From NCBI GenBank assembly GCA_031257095.1, contig JAIRPI010000021.1:1-57208 (forward strand): 57,208 bases of DNA, in the 5' to 3' direction. This document shows positions 1 to 9,001 of this stretch, one piece after another. This stretch comes from Mycoplasmataceae bacterium (GTDB lineage Bacteria > Bacillota_I > Bacilli_A > Mycoplasmatales > Mycoplasmoidaceae). The first letter of the stretch is position 1, and each line of letters begins with the position of its first letter. A program made the translations under genes and the position numbers. The notes below the pieces were generated by a model that did not search any database, was not told the origin of the DNA, and saw only the letters and a list, made by a program, of their open reading frames with translations.

Positions 1-120
1 TTCTTGGAATCAAATTGGTGGTTTATTCACAATCTTATTAATTATAACACATTCAAAAGTAGCACCTATTAGTCTTGAATAACTAGATTTTGTTATTTTA
101 TATTCTTTATTATTTTTCAC
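1..120 (-). CDS. small repeat-family protein, copy A (runs off the left edge)
   Basis: Partial gene; only the first 40 codons lie in the window. It is read from a GTG at 120-118, preceded by TAGGAG. The N-terminus (KNNKEYKITKSS, then IGATFECVIINK and PPIWFQE) aligns residue for residue with the proteins at 250-585 and 50,670-50,984, which begin with ATG at the same aligned position. The Trp in IWF is TGA-coded. The preceding AT-rich leader (about 121-215) also resembles the leaders of the other copies. The function is unknown and I recognise no named domain. It is more divergent than the other two copies, so it could be a decaying paralogue; the part beyond base 1 is unseen. Confidence 0.6.
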
Positions 121-249
121 TTTCTCTTTTACTCCTACACATATATTTACAAGAATTTCACCCATTTTTCTCAAAGATTTTTAATATTTTTAAGTTTTGT
201 GATCGTAAATATATTAACAATGAAGTTAAATCTTCGTATAAAAGAATGT

Positions 250-585
250 CTATTTTATGTTGTTTCTTTTAAAAACATCTAGCACATGTTTGTTGAATTT
301 AGTTTGTTGTTTATTAAACTCAACTTGTTGTTCCATAAAATTATTTACTCGGTTGTTGAATTCGGTTTGTTGTTTAATAAAACCACCAACATGTTTATTG
401 AATTCTTCTTGTTTTTTGATGAAATCACCAACATATTTATTGAACTCTCCTTGTTTTGCTGCAAAATCCCTGAATCACTTCGGCGCCACGTTAACTCCTT
501 TATTAATTATATGACATTGAAAAGTGACACCGATTCAGTCTTCTCTGCTTGATTTAGTTATTTCATATTCTTTGTTCTCTTTCAT
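250..585 (-). CDS. small repeat-family protein, copy B (111 aa, coiled-coil-like)
   Basis: Complete 111-residue ORF once TGA is read as Trp. Residues 1-40 form a conserved head (MKENKEYEITKSS, DWIGVTFQC, HIINKGVNVAPKWF). The tail, about residues 46-100, repeats an EFNKxVxxFIxxQ-type unit of 12-14 residues four or more times with heptad-like spacing, and the protein ends in VLDVFKRNNIK. The copy at 50,670 shares head, repeats and C-terminal motif but has fewer repeat units. The start is ATG 585-583 with GGAG about 10 bases upstream. No signal peptide or membrane segment is visible. Function unknown; a coiled-coil oligomer is an inference from the repeats. Confidence 0.75.
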
Positions 586-690
586 TTTTGTATATATCTC
601 CACATATATTTACAAGAAAAAAATATTTTTTCCTCGAATATTTTTAATATTTTTAAATTTTACGAGCGTAAAGAGATAAATAATGTTTTA
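586..690 (-). promoter_or_regulatory. conserved ~100-nt leader of the repeat-family gene
   Basis: Read on the minus strand, this stretch is nearly identical to 50,566-50,669 upstream of the plus-strand copy. Shared blocks are CATTATTTATCT, CTCGTAAAA, a run of AAATATT units, the palindrome AAAAAATATTTTTT, CTTGTAAATATAT and a GGAG ribosome site. The first block of this copy contains TTTACG-CT-CGTAAA, an inverted repeat that could be an operator. The leader is conserved about as well as the coding part, so it probably carries the promoter and perhaps regulatory sites. I cannot define the -10 box with confidence. Confidence 0.5.
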
Positions 691-944
691 AAAACACCGC
701 ACCAAAATTTACCCAATATTGCAGCTTATTGATATGTATGGTGTGTAGTTTAATCACCTAGGCACTATTAACACCAATCTAGGATGCTTAAAGGATAACC
801 TATATTTTTAAACAAGTGTGCAAGCAATCGTATGCAGAAATTGATTTAGATATTATGTATTTGTTAAGATATTGTTTCTTAGTGCGCTTAATCAATGTTT
901 AACTTTTTATTTCTTATCAAAGTTGTTATAATATATATATATAT
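691..944. other. AT-rich intergenic region with promoter of the first surface protein
   Basis: No ORF with plausible coding content is seen on either strand. At the right end TATAAT (927-932) is followed by an alternating AT run that leads directly into ATG 945, so the transcript would have a leader of about six bases at most. The AT dinucleotide run could itself vary in length. Nothing else is recognised. Confidence 0.4.
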
Positions 945-2716
945 ATGAGAACATTTGCAGCCTTTGTTTTATCATTATCTTCGTTCGGTTCTTTTGTTGC
1001 TATAACCCCCCCATTGTACAAAATGCACAAAAAAATAATGTAGCAGCAATTAATATAAATAGTATTTTTGGTACTGTTGATGGTAAAAAAGATATGGGTA
1101 ATTTTGCTCCTGGTACTAATCTCAATGCTGGTGATGTGATATCTTTTTTAAACGACATAGCCAAGACAACATCATATCCTTGAGTTATTAACGATTTAAT
1201 TGTTGGCGACCCTCAAGGAACATCACCAATTGAAAGAAATATTACAGTAAAACAGAATTCTAGCGAATTCGATGGTTCGTTTAATGTAGTATATACTGTT
1301 GGAAGTAAAGTTGATATTGATACCGTCCTATCTAACAAGATTTTGTACGATACAAACAACACTTCAACATTTTTATCTAACCCATCCGCTTCAAAAGTTA
1401 TTCAACGAATTGGAAGTCTAAACCCTAATGTTAGACTCAACCAAATTGATATTGACCCTAGCACTTTTGGTTATGATAGTGGAACAGATTCGTTTAAAGT
1501 AAAAATTGTTCCAACACCTTGATCTTCCGTTTATACGGGTTCTGCTTGAGTTTATTGGAAATCTGCTTTAGTAGTTCAATTTTCATCATGACCAACATCT
1601 ACTGTGTATGGTTATTCAAATTGTTCTGTTACTCTTTCTTTGAGTAAAACTACTACCGGTTCAGTTAGTTATACGTTTGATGATGGTTCTACAAGTAACA
1701 CATCATTCCAAATTAGCGGTACAACTTTAACACTAAAAACTGGACAGAGCGCTAACACGACTGCTTACACTTGCAAAGTTAAAGCAACCATTTCTAATGA
1801 TCCTACTTATGGAACAGGCTCCACATCTTCGAGCGCTACTTCTGTTACGATTGGTAAGGCCTCTATGTCGTTAGGCGATATTACTGTTGATGGTAGTACA
1901 ACTGCTAAAAATTTAACAGTTGGTTATGCAACTCAAAACTATACATTAGCTATTAGTAGTGGTTTACCTACGGTTGGTACTAACAGCATTACTTATAGTA
2001 TTGATAGTACGACTTCGTATACAGGACAGTCCCCTGCGAGTAATTTATCTATCACTAATAATCAACTAATTTTGACAAACGGGTTGCGGGCATGTTCTTT
2101 TAGATTAACTATTAAAGCAACTGTGGTAAATAGCTCTGGCAATTATTTAAATGGTTCTGTTTCCACTGGTATTATTTTTTATGTTAAAGGTAAAATAAAT
2201 AATACACCATTTACTACATATGATATGACCTATGCTAGTTGCTCATCTAATAGTGAATATCCAAATAGTTCATCTCCAAATGCTAACTTTGCTGCATGGA
2301 GAGCTTTCGATGACAATAGTAACCCAACTTTTTGGAGCACAGCAAGTGGTTCATGCCCTGATGGCGCAACGGCAGGAGCTTATACTCTTCCAAATACAAT
2401 TTATTTAAAAATAACATTTCCATATACTCAGCTTTTAACAGAATATAGTATTACGCCAAGACCAGCTACAGACCAATGAAATATTTACTCTTGAACTATT
2501 CAAGAATCAACGAACCCATCAGCTACTAGCGGAACGGTTATAAGCACAGTGTCAAGTTACACATGGAGTGGAAATGCTGCGCAAACTTGAACTGCTACAA
2601 CGACGTCTCAGAATATTCGTTGTTTTATTCTTGCAGTTACTGCTGTGAAAATAAATACCGCACACTCTGGTGAAAAATGATTTGGAATCGGCGATTGAAC
2701 ACTTACTGGTTATTAA
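945..2716 (+). CDS. phase-variable surface protein with Ig-like and F5/8C-like domains (currently OFF)
   Basis: ATG 945 opens a hydrophobic secretion signal (MRTFAAFVLSLSSFGSFVAI) that runs into a C7 tract at 1006-1012 and ends at TAG 1041-1043 after 32 codons. One extra C (C8) joins it to a long open frame from 1016 to 2716, with TGA as Trp throughout. That gives a secreted protein of about 590 residues. The middle has two similar beta-rich modules (each with a KATxxN...G.S pattern), like bacterial Ig-like repeats. The last ~170 residues (NFAAWRAFDDNSNPTFW, later WNIYSW, ending FGIGDWTLTGY) look like a galactose-binding/F5/8 type C fold. A host-glycan adhesin is an inference. The frame break at a homopolymer suggests a slippage switch; fixed mutation or sequencing error are the alternatives. 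Confidence 0.75.
1006..1012 (+). repeat. poly-C tract (C7) in the signal peptide, OFF length
   Basis: Seven C residues at codons 21-23 of the reading frame from ATG 945. C7 leads to a stop nine codons after the tract, while C8 opens the frame through to 2716. It is one of only three C runs of seven or more in the window; all three lie near the 5' end of an exported-protein gene. Confidence 0.8.
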
Positions 2717-2758
2717 TAATCATAAATAAACCCTGGCGTGTTGTGCTAATAGATTTGA

Positions 2759-3769
2759 TTATCACAATGACTTATGCATTTCTAAAATACCAAGAACGTT
2801 GCTAATTTTCTGCTTTTTCTTATTAATATGAATATATCCATTAAATGTCCCAATATATTGATGAAAATTAGTTTTGATTGCCCCAAACCCTCGTGATTTA
2901 ACATCTGCTTTTTCACCAAGGATAGAAAATGAAAGTTCTACTCTTTTATCATCAGTGTAAATTCTAATTGGTTTTGTTAAATCATTAGCGTTTCAATCAA
3001 ACATAATTCGTTTATAATGCTCACGTTCATTGTTAAACCATGTAGCATTTTCTCCATATAATTCGTTATTATTAAAAATAGCAAAATTAAATCCGTAAGT
3101 ATTTCCTTTGTCATGCCCGCCAGCACTAGCTCATAGTCAATTAGTATCACGGCGGAAAAAACCTCCAGAATAATCAATATTACATATGGTATTGTCGGGG
3201 TTCACAGTTATTGTCGCACCATCAACTTCAATTTTTATATTACGTAATTTTAATCCACAACGTTTCTGCGTAAATACTCAATGGTCAAAATCGGCGGGAT
3301 TAATTGTTCTTAGTGGTTTTTGTACTAGTCCTAATTCAACATCATACGATATATTAACATTATCTTTACAAGAAAAGTTACCTTTAATAAAATTTTCTTG
3401 TAAATTAGTTTGGTTATAGATGTTGAATTGGGGATTAGTGAAACTTATGATACTGTTATCAAAATCATTATTGAATTTAAATTTGCGACTAACGATTGTT
3501 TTTTCTCAATGTTTAACCATCCCCTTGTTTTTTTCAAAAACATAGCCAAAAAAACTTCGCGCTAAACCAATATCCACATATGCCAAACTAACAATGTGCT
3601 CAGTGCTAGCAAATGATAAGAAGCAAAATTTATGAAAACGGTTTTTAATATGAAATTTAGAAATTGGTTTACCTCAGAAATTTTTAAGTTGATAATCAAA
3701 CCAATTAAATTCTAATAAACAATCGTGAACGCCATAGGCTACGATATTATCATTAACTATTTTCTTCAT
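2759..3769 (-). CDS. DUF2804-like protein (336 aa)
   Basis: Complete ORF when TGA is Trp, starting MKKIVNDNIVAYGVHD. It overlaps the end of the alcohol dehydrogenase gene by 17 bases and is the last gene of the 6890-to-2759 operon. The central region reads DYSGGFFRRDTNWLWASAGG, followed by GFNFAIFNNNELYGEN and, later, SRGFGAIKTNFHQYIGTFNG. This layout resembles the DUF2804 family (lipocalin-like, uncharacterised). There is no signal peptide or membrane helix, so it is probably cytosolic. Function unknown; co-transcription with a lipase-like hydrolase and a dehydrogenase hints at a lipid or aldehyde substrate. The family assignment is from memory of the motif pattern. Confidence 0.7.
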
Positions 3770-5081
3770 ATTTAATGTTTTCAAATTTCCCTTCTATTAT
3801 ATTTTGATATATGTGCAATACTTCGCTTCGCGAAAATTGCACTGGATTAGATATTCCACAAAAATCGCGCATTGCTTTTTTGTTCATACTTTTAAGTTGT
3901 TGCTTAGTAATTGTTGGTTGAACATCTGTTAGTTTTGTTGGAATATCTAACTTACGTAAGAAATTTACAAGATAAGATAAAAAGATTTTAGCTTTCTCAA
4001 TTGAAGTTGGCATATTCCTACTAATATTTAAAAATTCACTAAGCTCACATAATTTAGTAATGACAATTTCATTATTAATTTCATAGTCTAGAACGTATGG
4101 AAGAATCAAGGCATTAGCTAATCCGTGTGGAGTGTTAAACGTTCCACTTACTGCGTGTGATAAAGAATGTACAAAGCCTAAAGAAGCACAATTAAAAGCG
4201 GAACCCGCCATAAACTCTGCATAGGCTAATTTTTCACGTGCTTCTATGTTACTAGGCTCCTTATAAATAATTGGTAAGTATTGTAATACCAATTGCAGCG
4301 TTCTTTTAGCATAAGTTTGGACGATAACGTTTTGCACTGGCGATAAATAAGCTTCAAGTGCATGGACAAGTGTGTCGACACCAACTCATGTTGATGGTTT
4401 TGGCGGTAGCCCAACCATGAGATTACTATCATCAATAATGACATGCGGCTGAATATTTTTATCAACCAACGTCATTTTTGTATGTGATTGTTCATCAGTA
4501 ATAACTGCAACATTAGTAGTGCCACTGCCCGTACCGGCAGTGGTATTAATCGCAATGATCGGCATTACTGGTGCGTGTTTAGTTACATTCAACCCTTGAT
4601 ATTTGCGCACTTCTTGACAATCATTAGACAATAAAAGGCAAGCTGCTTTCATCGCATCGTGGGCACTACCTCCACCAATAGATATTAGCGCATCACATTT
4701 TGATGCAAGATAGAAATTAGTTATTTCTTGCACAATTTTAATTGTGGGGTTTGGTAATACCCCTTCAAAAATAGCATATTGAATTTTCAATTTTTGTAAT
4801 TGATCAGTAACTTGTTTAACAAGGCCTGTTTTTGTTAAAACCGGGTCAGTAATAATTAAAGCATTAGAAAATTTTCATTTCTTAGCAATGATTGGAAATT
4901 GTTGCAGGCAATTATGGCCAATGAGGTTGAATGTATTATTTTGGTAAATGAAATCTTTTTGTTTTCACTCTTTAACCATTGCTATAGGTAAAGCATTAGC
5001 TCAACGAGTTTGCTTAATATACAACAACATCTTTCTGGTTGGCTTAGTTGATAATAAGGCAGTAAAAATTTGAAAAATCAT
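3753..5081 (-). CDS. iron-containing alcohol dehydrogenase
   Basis: 442-residue NAD(P)H-dependent alcohol/aldehyde dehydrogenase of the Fe-ADH superfamily. Visible motifs are GGGSAHDAMKA (nucleotide binding), TTAGTGSGTTNVAVITD, LVHALEAYLSP and the metal-site helix FVHSLSHAVSGTFNTPHG. It is about 50 residues longer than typical members because of an N-terminal extension with three TGA-coded Trp. The start ATG 5081 overlaps the upstream stop by one base (TAATG) and has a strong AAGGAGG, which fixes the start. It probably reduces fermentation aldehydes or oxidises an alcohol such as butanol or propanediol; the substrate cannot be read from sequence. It sits in the operon of hydrolase, ADH-like protein, ADH and DUF2804-like protein. 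Confidence 0.9.
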
Positions 5082-5983
5082 TATTGTACCTCCTTGTTAA
5101 CTTCTGCTAGAAGTTCTTTATATTTCTCATTTTTTTCTAGCTCATCATTTATTTTTGTTAGCGAATCAAGTATCTGTTGTTTATCTATTTTATATTCGTT
5201 TAATGTTTGGGTAAGAATTTTTCTTTTTGTGCCAAACAATTCCTTGGCAATTGACAAAACATGGTGACAATAATAAACCAACCAATGATGAACGTTGTTG
5301 AAATCTTTGTTGTGATAATTCACAAGAATAGTGTTATATGCATTCTTCATTAATATATCAGCATGTGCTAAAGTAATATAAAGCTGTTTTTTAGTTCGAT
5401 TATTAATGTTGGTTTGTAATTGTTGATAAGCCGTTAGAAAATGAATCATACCTGAAATAGCACAATCGAAAATAAAATTATTATCTTCTTGACAATTTAA
5501 ACAAGATTGCAGCGCCAAACCTATATCAGCCATAAAATAAATTGTGTCATACATGTTAAATTCACGCTTTGGACTACATTCATTAAAAATTAAATTAGGA
5601 ATAACGTTGTTATTGATTCCAATTGCGTCATACGAAGACATTCTCGTTGGTAATTGCTCAATACAATATAGAGCACAATTGGAATCAATCATTGGTTTTA
5701 AAATACTATGTAGTTTGCTTGATCCATAACTAATAATTAAATCTATTTGCGCATCGATTTTTTGTTTATCTTCTAGTGTATTAAGCGCAATAATCGAAAC
5801 TTTACGAATTGGTGAAATTAATTGATTAATTAAGTGTATCAAGCTCCGTGGTGGTTTTATCGTGCTCGGTTCATAATAGCAAAAAACAATGTTTTTAAAG
5901 TGGTGTTCAATAATCGCACGATATATTTGCCGATAAGATTTTAAACCAACAATAAACTGGTCGGGGGTGACAAGATTAATCAT
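5081..5983 (-). CDS. divergent protein, possibly a degenerate Fe-ADH/G1PDH-like paralogue
   Basis: 300 residues, no signal peptide, and a charged C-terminal helix (KNEKYKELLAEVNKEVQ). I do not recognise a family by motif. The order of features follows an Fe-ADH fold: FIVGLKSYRQIYRAIIEHHF near the start, LIISYGSSKLHSILK where a normal enzyme has GGGSxxDxxK, and HHWLVYYCHHVLSIAKELFG where the metal-binding helix would be. Most catalytic and cofactor residues are changed, so a non-catalytic partner of the adjacent dehydrogenase is plausible. It lies 13 bases after the hydrolase gene and overlaps the ADH gene by one base. Low certainty on origin, good certainty that it is a gene. Confidence 0.55.
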   Translation of the reverse strand: MINLVTPDQFIVGLKSYRQIYRAIIEHHFKNIVFCYYEPSTIKPPRSLIHLINQLISPIRKVSIIALNTLEDKQKIDAQIDLIISYGSSKLHSILKPMIDSNCALYCIEQLPTRMSSYDAIGINNNVIPNLIFNECSPKREFNMYDTIYFMADIGLALQSCLNCQEDNNFIFDCAISGMIHFLTAYQQLQTNINNRTKKQLYITLAHADILMKNAYNTILVNYHNKDFNNVHHWLVYYCHHVLSIAKELFGTKRKILTQTLNEYKIDKQQILDSLTKINDELEKNEKYKELLAEVNKEVQ

Positions 5984-5996
5984 GTAAAAATTATAG

Positions 5997-6890
5997 TTAA
6001 CTATTAATAATAGTTTTTAAATCACGAATATACTTAAAGGTTTCAGGAATCGGTGTAACAAAAAAATCGTGAAAGCATTTTTTATATATATATAATCCAG
6101 TCAATTTGTTAGTTTTTTGTAATTTATTTCGTAATTTCTCTAGACCCACTAATGCTTCATCGTAAGTACCATAAAATAGATATGTGTGTGGAAGGATAGA
6201 GAAATCAGAAAAGTATGGACTCACATATGGGTCATTGAGACTAGTTTTACCAGCATAGATTTCAATTGCTGCTTCTAATCCAGCTTTAGGGAAGATATAT
6301 TTACCCGAAGGGTTTTGTGGTTTATATCCAACAAGATTACAATCATCTAATGGATTAACTAATAGAAGTCTTTTTGGTAATGGCAATTTATTTTCTTTTA
6401 ATAATGTTGGCGCTAACAAAGCTAACCCACCACCACTCGAATCACCACCAATAGAAATATCTTCTGGTTTGTGTCGTTCTAATATTTTTTTATAACATTG
6501 CACTACACAATCATATAACTCTGTACGATTAATGTTTTTCCCATCGTGCTTATAAACTGGTACGATAGGACAATATAATGTAATACCTAGCTTACGTACT
6601 AAGCGAATAAAGTAGGCATAATGGATAGTCCCAACTTCCATCACATATGCTGAACCATTAAAATAATAAAAAACATTATTGTTTTGTTTTGTATTATTTT
6701 TTGGTGCAAAACAAAACATTTTTCATCCATTAACCTCAATCACTGAAAATTTACATTTATTTTTAACTGTTGGTAATGGATCAGCAAATTTTCAAGCATC
6801 TAAAAATTTAAGAAAAGCCTCTTTGCTCGATCACCCAGCATTAAATATTTTTTTAAATTTATGTTGAGCAATAATCCTTAATATACTCAT
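5997..6890 (-). CDS. alpha/beta hydrolase, hormone-sensitive-lipase type
   Basis: 297 residues once TGA Trp codons are read. The nucleophile elbow is GGDSSGGGLALL (GDSAGG class). The usual oxyanion motif HGG near the N-terminus appears as YYFNGSAYV. Asp lies in YGTYDEALVG and the catalytic His in KKCFHDFF, near the C-terminus. This places it in the HSL-like esterase/lipase family, acting on acyl esters; the exact substrate is unknown. The start ATG 6890 is favoured because a TATAAT box lies eight bases before it. It is the first gene of a four-gene operon. The altered oxyanion motif is unusual and could change specificity or activity. Confidence 0.8.
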
Positions 6891-6898
6891 ATTTTCTC

Positions 6899-6904
6899 AT
6901 TATA
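6899..6904 (-). promoter_or_regulatory. -10 box of the hydrolase-ADH operon
   Basis: TATAAT on the minus strand, eight bases before ATG 6890. Transcription would start at about the start codon, so the message is expected to be leaderless or nearly so. Confidence 0.55.
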
Positions 6905-6982
6905 GTAAATGCGCTAGGTTTATAAGATGTTGAAATGTTACTTAAGACAAAGTGTAGTATTAAAAAATATTTGTATTTTGTA

Positions 6983-6988
6983 TATAAT
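6983..6988 (+). promoter_or_regulatory. likely -10 box of the tRNA cluster
   Basis: TATAAT about 70 bases before tRNA-Ser, in the only AT-rich promoter-like stretch upstream of the cluster. No convincing -35 is visible. The transcript would carry a 5' extension that contains AACAACAACTGTTGTT just before the tRNA. Confidence 0.4.
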
Positions 6989-7060
6989 ACTACAACGTTA
7001 AAACGGTGACAGGGTTTTTATATTCTTTCATAAAAGCATCGATTAACAACAACTGTTGTT

Positions 7061-7151
7061 GGACAATTACCCAAGTGGTTGAAGGGTTCGGTCTTGAAAA
7101 CCGAGAGGCGATGCAAGTCGCGCGGGGGTTCGAATCCCTCATTGTCCGCCA
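7061..7151 (+). tRNA. tRNA-Ser (UGA)
   Basis: 91 bases with the long variable arm of class II tRNAs. Acceptor GGACAAT pairs with ATTGTCC, the anticodon loop is CTTGAAA (anticodon TGA), the T-loop TTCGAAT is standard and CCA is encoded. First of five closely spaced tRNAs. Confidence 0.95.
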
Positions 7152-7154
7152 CAT

Positions 7155-7231
7155 CGCGGAGTAGAGCAGCTAGTTAGCTCATCAGGCTCATAATCTGAGG
7201 GTCGTTGGTGCAAATCCAACCTCCGCAACCA
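7155..7231 (+). tRNA. initiator tRNA-fMet (CAU)
   Basis: 77 bases, anticodon loop CTCATAA. Acceptor CGCGGAG faces CTCCGCA, leaving the C1-A72 mismatch that marks bacterial initiator tRNAs; CCA is encoded. The three anticodon-stem pairs next to the loop read A-T, G-C, G-T instead of the usual three G-C pairs, an altered initiator signature. Confidence 0.92.
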
Positions 7232-7232
7232 C

Positions 7233-7251
7233 TGGGTAAATTTTTTACCCA
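7233..7251 (+). other. hairpin between tRNA-fMet and tRNA-Asp
   Basis: TGGGTAAA and TTTACCCA form an 8-bp stem with a 3-base loop. No T-run follows, so it is not a clear terminator; a processing element is possible. Confidence 0.3.
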
Positions 7252-7295
7252 CCTGAGTATAGGTTATACTCCATGGATAGGTCCCATGTAAAAAT

Positions 7296-7370
7296 GGTCT
7301 CATGGTATAGCGACTATTATTTCCCCCTGTCACGGGGAAGATACGGGTTTGACTCCCGTTGAGACCGCCA
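7296..7370 (+). tRNA. tRNA-Asp (GUC)
   Basis: 75 bases. Acceptor GGTCTCA pairs with TGAGACC, anticodon loop CTGTCAC, T-loop TTTGACT, encoded CCA. Confidence 0.93.
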
Positions 7371-7372
7371 AT

Positions 7373-7449
7373 GGCCAATTGGTGAAGCGACTCAACACAC
7401 CGCCCTTTCACGGCGGCATACACGGGTTTGAATCCCGTATTGGTCACCA
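7373..7449 (+). tRNA. tRNA-Glu (UUC)
   Basis: 77 bases. Acceptor GGCCAAT pairs with ATTGGTC with one G-T pair, anticodon loop CTTTCAC, T-loop TTTGAAT, encoded CCA. Two bases separate it from tRNA-Asp. Confidence 0.93.
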
Positions 7450-7451
7450 TT

Positions 7452-7527
7452 GGAGTGTTAGCTCAGCCGGGAGAGCATCTGCCTTACAAGCAGGAGGTCG
7501 GGGGTTCGATCCCCTCACACTCCACCA
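7452..7527 (+). tRNA. tRNA-Val (UAC)
   Basis: 76 bases. Acceptor GGAGTGT pairs with ACACTCC, anticodon loop CTTACAA, T-loop TTCGATC, encoded CCA. Last tRNA of the five-gene cluster. Confidence 0.95.
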
Positions 7528-7580
7528 AAATTACTATATTCATAAATTTTTTTAATAAGTCTTATTAATAATAAAACGCG

Positions 7581-7586
7581 TATAAT
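7581..7586 (+). promoter_or_regulatory. -10 box of the second surface protein
   Basis: TATAAT exactly six bases before ATG 7593, with an alternating AT run in between. The first transcribed base should be the A of the start codon or next to it, giving a leaderless mRNA. Confidence 0.6.
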
Positions 7587-7592
7587 ATATAT

Positions 7593-8744
7593 ATGAACAA
7601 TATAAATACCCCCCCCACAAAACATTCTAGTGGTTTAAGAAAAAATAAAATATTATTGGGTGTATTTATCCCAGTAGGGTTATTATCTTTTTGTGCGGCG
7701 GGTGTGGGTGTGGGTTATGCTATTGCCCCAAAAAACCAAGCATCTATACCAACTCTTGATGCTACTGCTTCAAAATTAACACTTTCAGGGATAGGAGATG
7801 AAGTGACTTTTAATATTAGTTGAGATAATTTTAAAACTAAGGATATAACAATATATGTTGAGCGCGATGAAAACATAGCACAATATTTTGAACCAGGCGC
7901 AGATGGTCAATCATTACTATCTGTCGAAACACCCAATGGGTGATCTAAGTCTTATGATCAATATGTATTCAAAGTTACAACAACAAAGGGTACAACTGCT
8001 ATCACAATTAGGCAAAATAAGCTAAGTAGTGAAAGCCAAATAGAAACGTTTTTACCATTTAAAGTGAGCGGTGGAGGTGTCAATCAAATCAGCGTAGAAC
8101 GGGCGGTTTCATGTTGTTTAATAAATACATTAACTTCTCCATTGATTGACCCACTAGACGTTAGAAATATAATCATTAAGACTACGGATATATCGCAATC
8201 ATATAATCTTGATACTTTTAAAACACGTTTACCAACTAAGTTCACGCAGTTACCATCGTTGACAACTGGGAAAATAAATTTTGCTGCTAACGCAGAAAAT
8301 AGTACCGTTTTAGACACTTTGCACATTTACGATAACGCCGAATCCTTTGCGGCATTACTCGTTGCTGACATGTACCTTTGTTCAGATAATACTGATTATG
8401 TTAACAACGGTATTAATCTATTTCATATTGGTAACAATATAAAAAATGACCCTAACGACCGAGCGGAGTTCGATACTACAATTCAGCAGTTTGGAAATTT
8501 AACTCAAGGTGAAATTGTGGGGGATATCTTTGTCGGTTCAAAACAAAATTTTTCAAATACCTGAGGCATAACATGAGCTTACCACATGAAAAGCCCTAAT
8601 GGACAACGATCAGAATGAGAAACCGAAACAAATGTGACAGGTTATGCAACTGGTCTTAAGAAGCCTGCATGACAAACCAATGTTAAATCTATATTAAAAG
8701 TAATTTATGATGGTGTTGTTGACACTTGGCCTACTGATTGATAA
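7593..8744 (+). CDS. phase-variable membrane-anchored surface protein (currently ON)
   Basis: 383 residues in a frame that is open only because the C tract at 7609-7616 is C8. Residues 1-18 are short and basic, followed by one membrane helix (about 20-45, ILLGVFIPVGLLSFCAAGVGVGY without a clear lipobox), so the rest should be displayed outside. The exported part is beta-rich and Ser/Thr/Asn-rich with several TGA Trp codons. I recognise no domain. Residues ~50-150 (EVTFNISWDNF, VFKVTTTKGTTAITIRQN) look like an Ig-like module. It is flanked by tRNA genes, a common insertion context, but no repeats or integrase are seen. Function unknown; a variable surface antigen is an inference from the tract. 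Confidence 0.8.
7609..7616 (+). repeat. poly-C tract (C8) at codons 6-8, ON length
   Basis: Eight C residues in the context AAATA-C8-A, encoding Thr-Pro-Pro at codons 6-8. The first 15 bases of the message precede the tract, so slippage here would stop translation almost at once. The third surface gene uses the same AAATA-Cn context. Confidence 0.8.
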
Positions 8745-8777
8745 CACAATTTTAAACACATACAATATAATTAAGTT

Positions 8778-8851
8778 AGGGTTTTAGTTCAATGGAAGAA
8801 TAATGGTCTCCAAAACCACTGATGTGGGTTCAATTCCTACAAACCCTGCCA
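8778..8851 (+). tRNA. tRNA-Trp (CCA)
   Basis: 74 bases. Acceptor AGGGTTT pairs with AAACCCT, anticodon loop CTCCAAA, encoded GCCA 3' end. This tRNA decodes UGG; the UCA-anticodon tRNA needed for the many UGA codons must be elsewhere in the genome. Confidence 0.9.
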
Positions 8852-9001
8852 GAATAGATTTTTAATAACATAATCATTCAAACATTAATAGATAATAAAA
8901 TATCTCTTTATGTTGATTTTTATAACAAATATTCATATTTTTACAATTTATAATTGATTTTTAGCATTTTTTGTATAATATCCACATAAGAGGGAGAAAA
9001 A

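Noticed and set aside
257-552. Two plus-strand open frames with many Leu/Phe/Cys
   Set aside because: They are the reverse complement of the minus-strand repeat-family gene at 250-585, which is conserved with copies elsewhere.
2977-3419. Open frames on both strands inside the DUF2804-like gene
   Set aside because: They are out of frame with the 336-residue ORF that opens when TGA is Trp.
3753-4790. ADH gene seen as two overlapping fragments, suggesting a pseudogene
   Set aside because: The break is a TGA Trp codon; the protein is intact in code 4. The same holds for gyrA, gyrB, mnmE, valS and others.
7139-7555. Open frames across the tRNA cluster on both strands
   Set aside because: The sequence is fully explained by five tRNAs with good folds.
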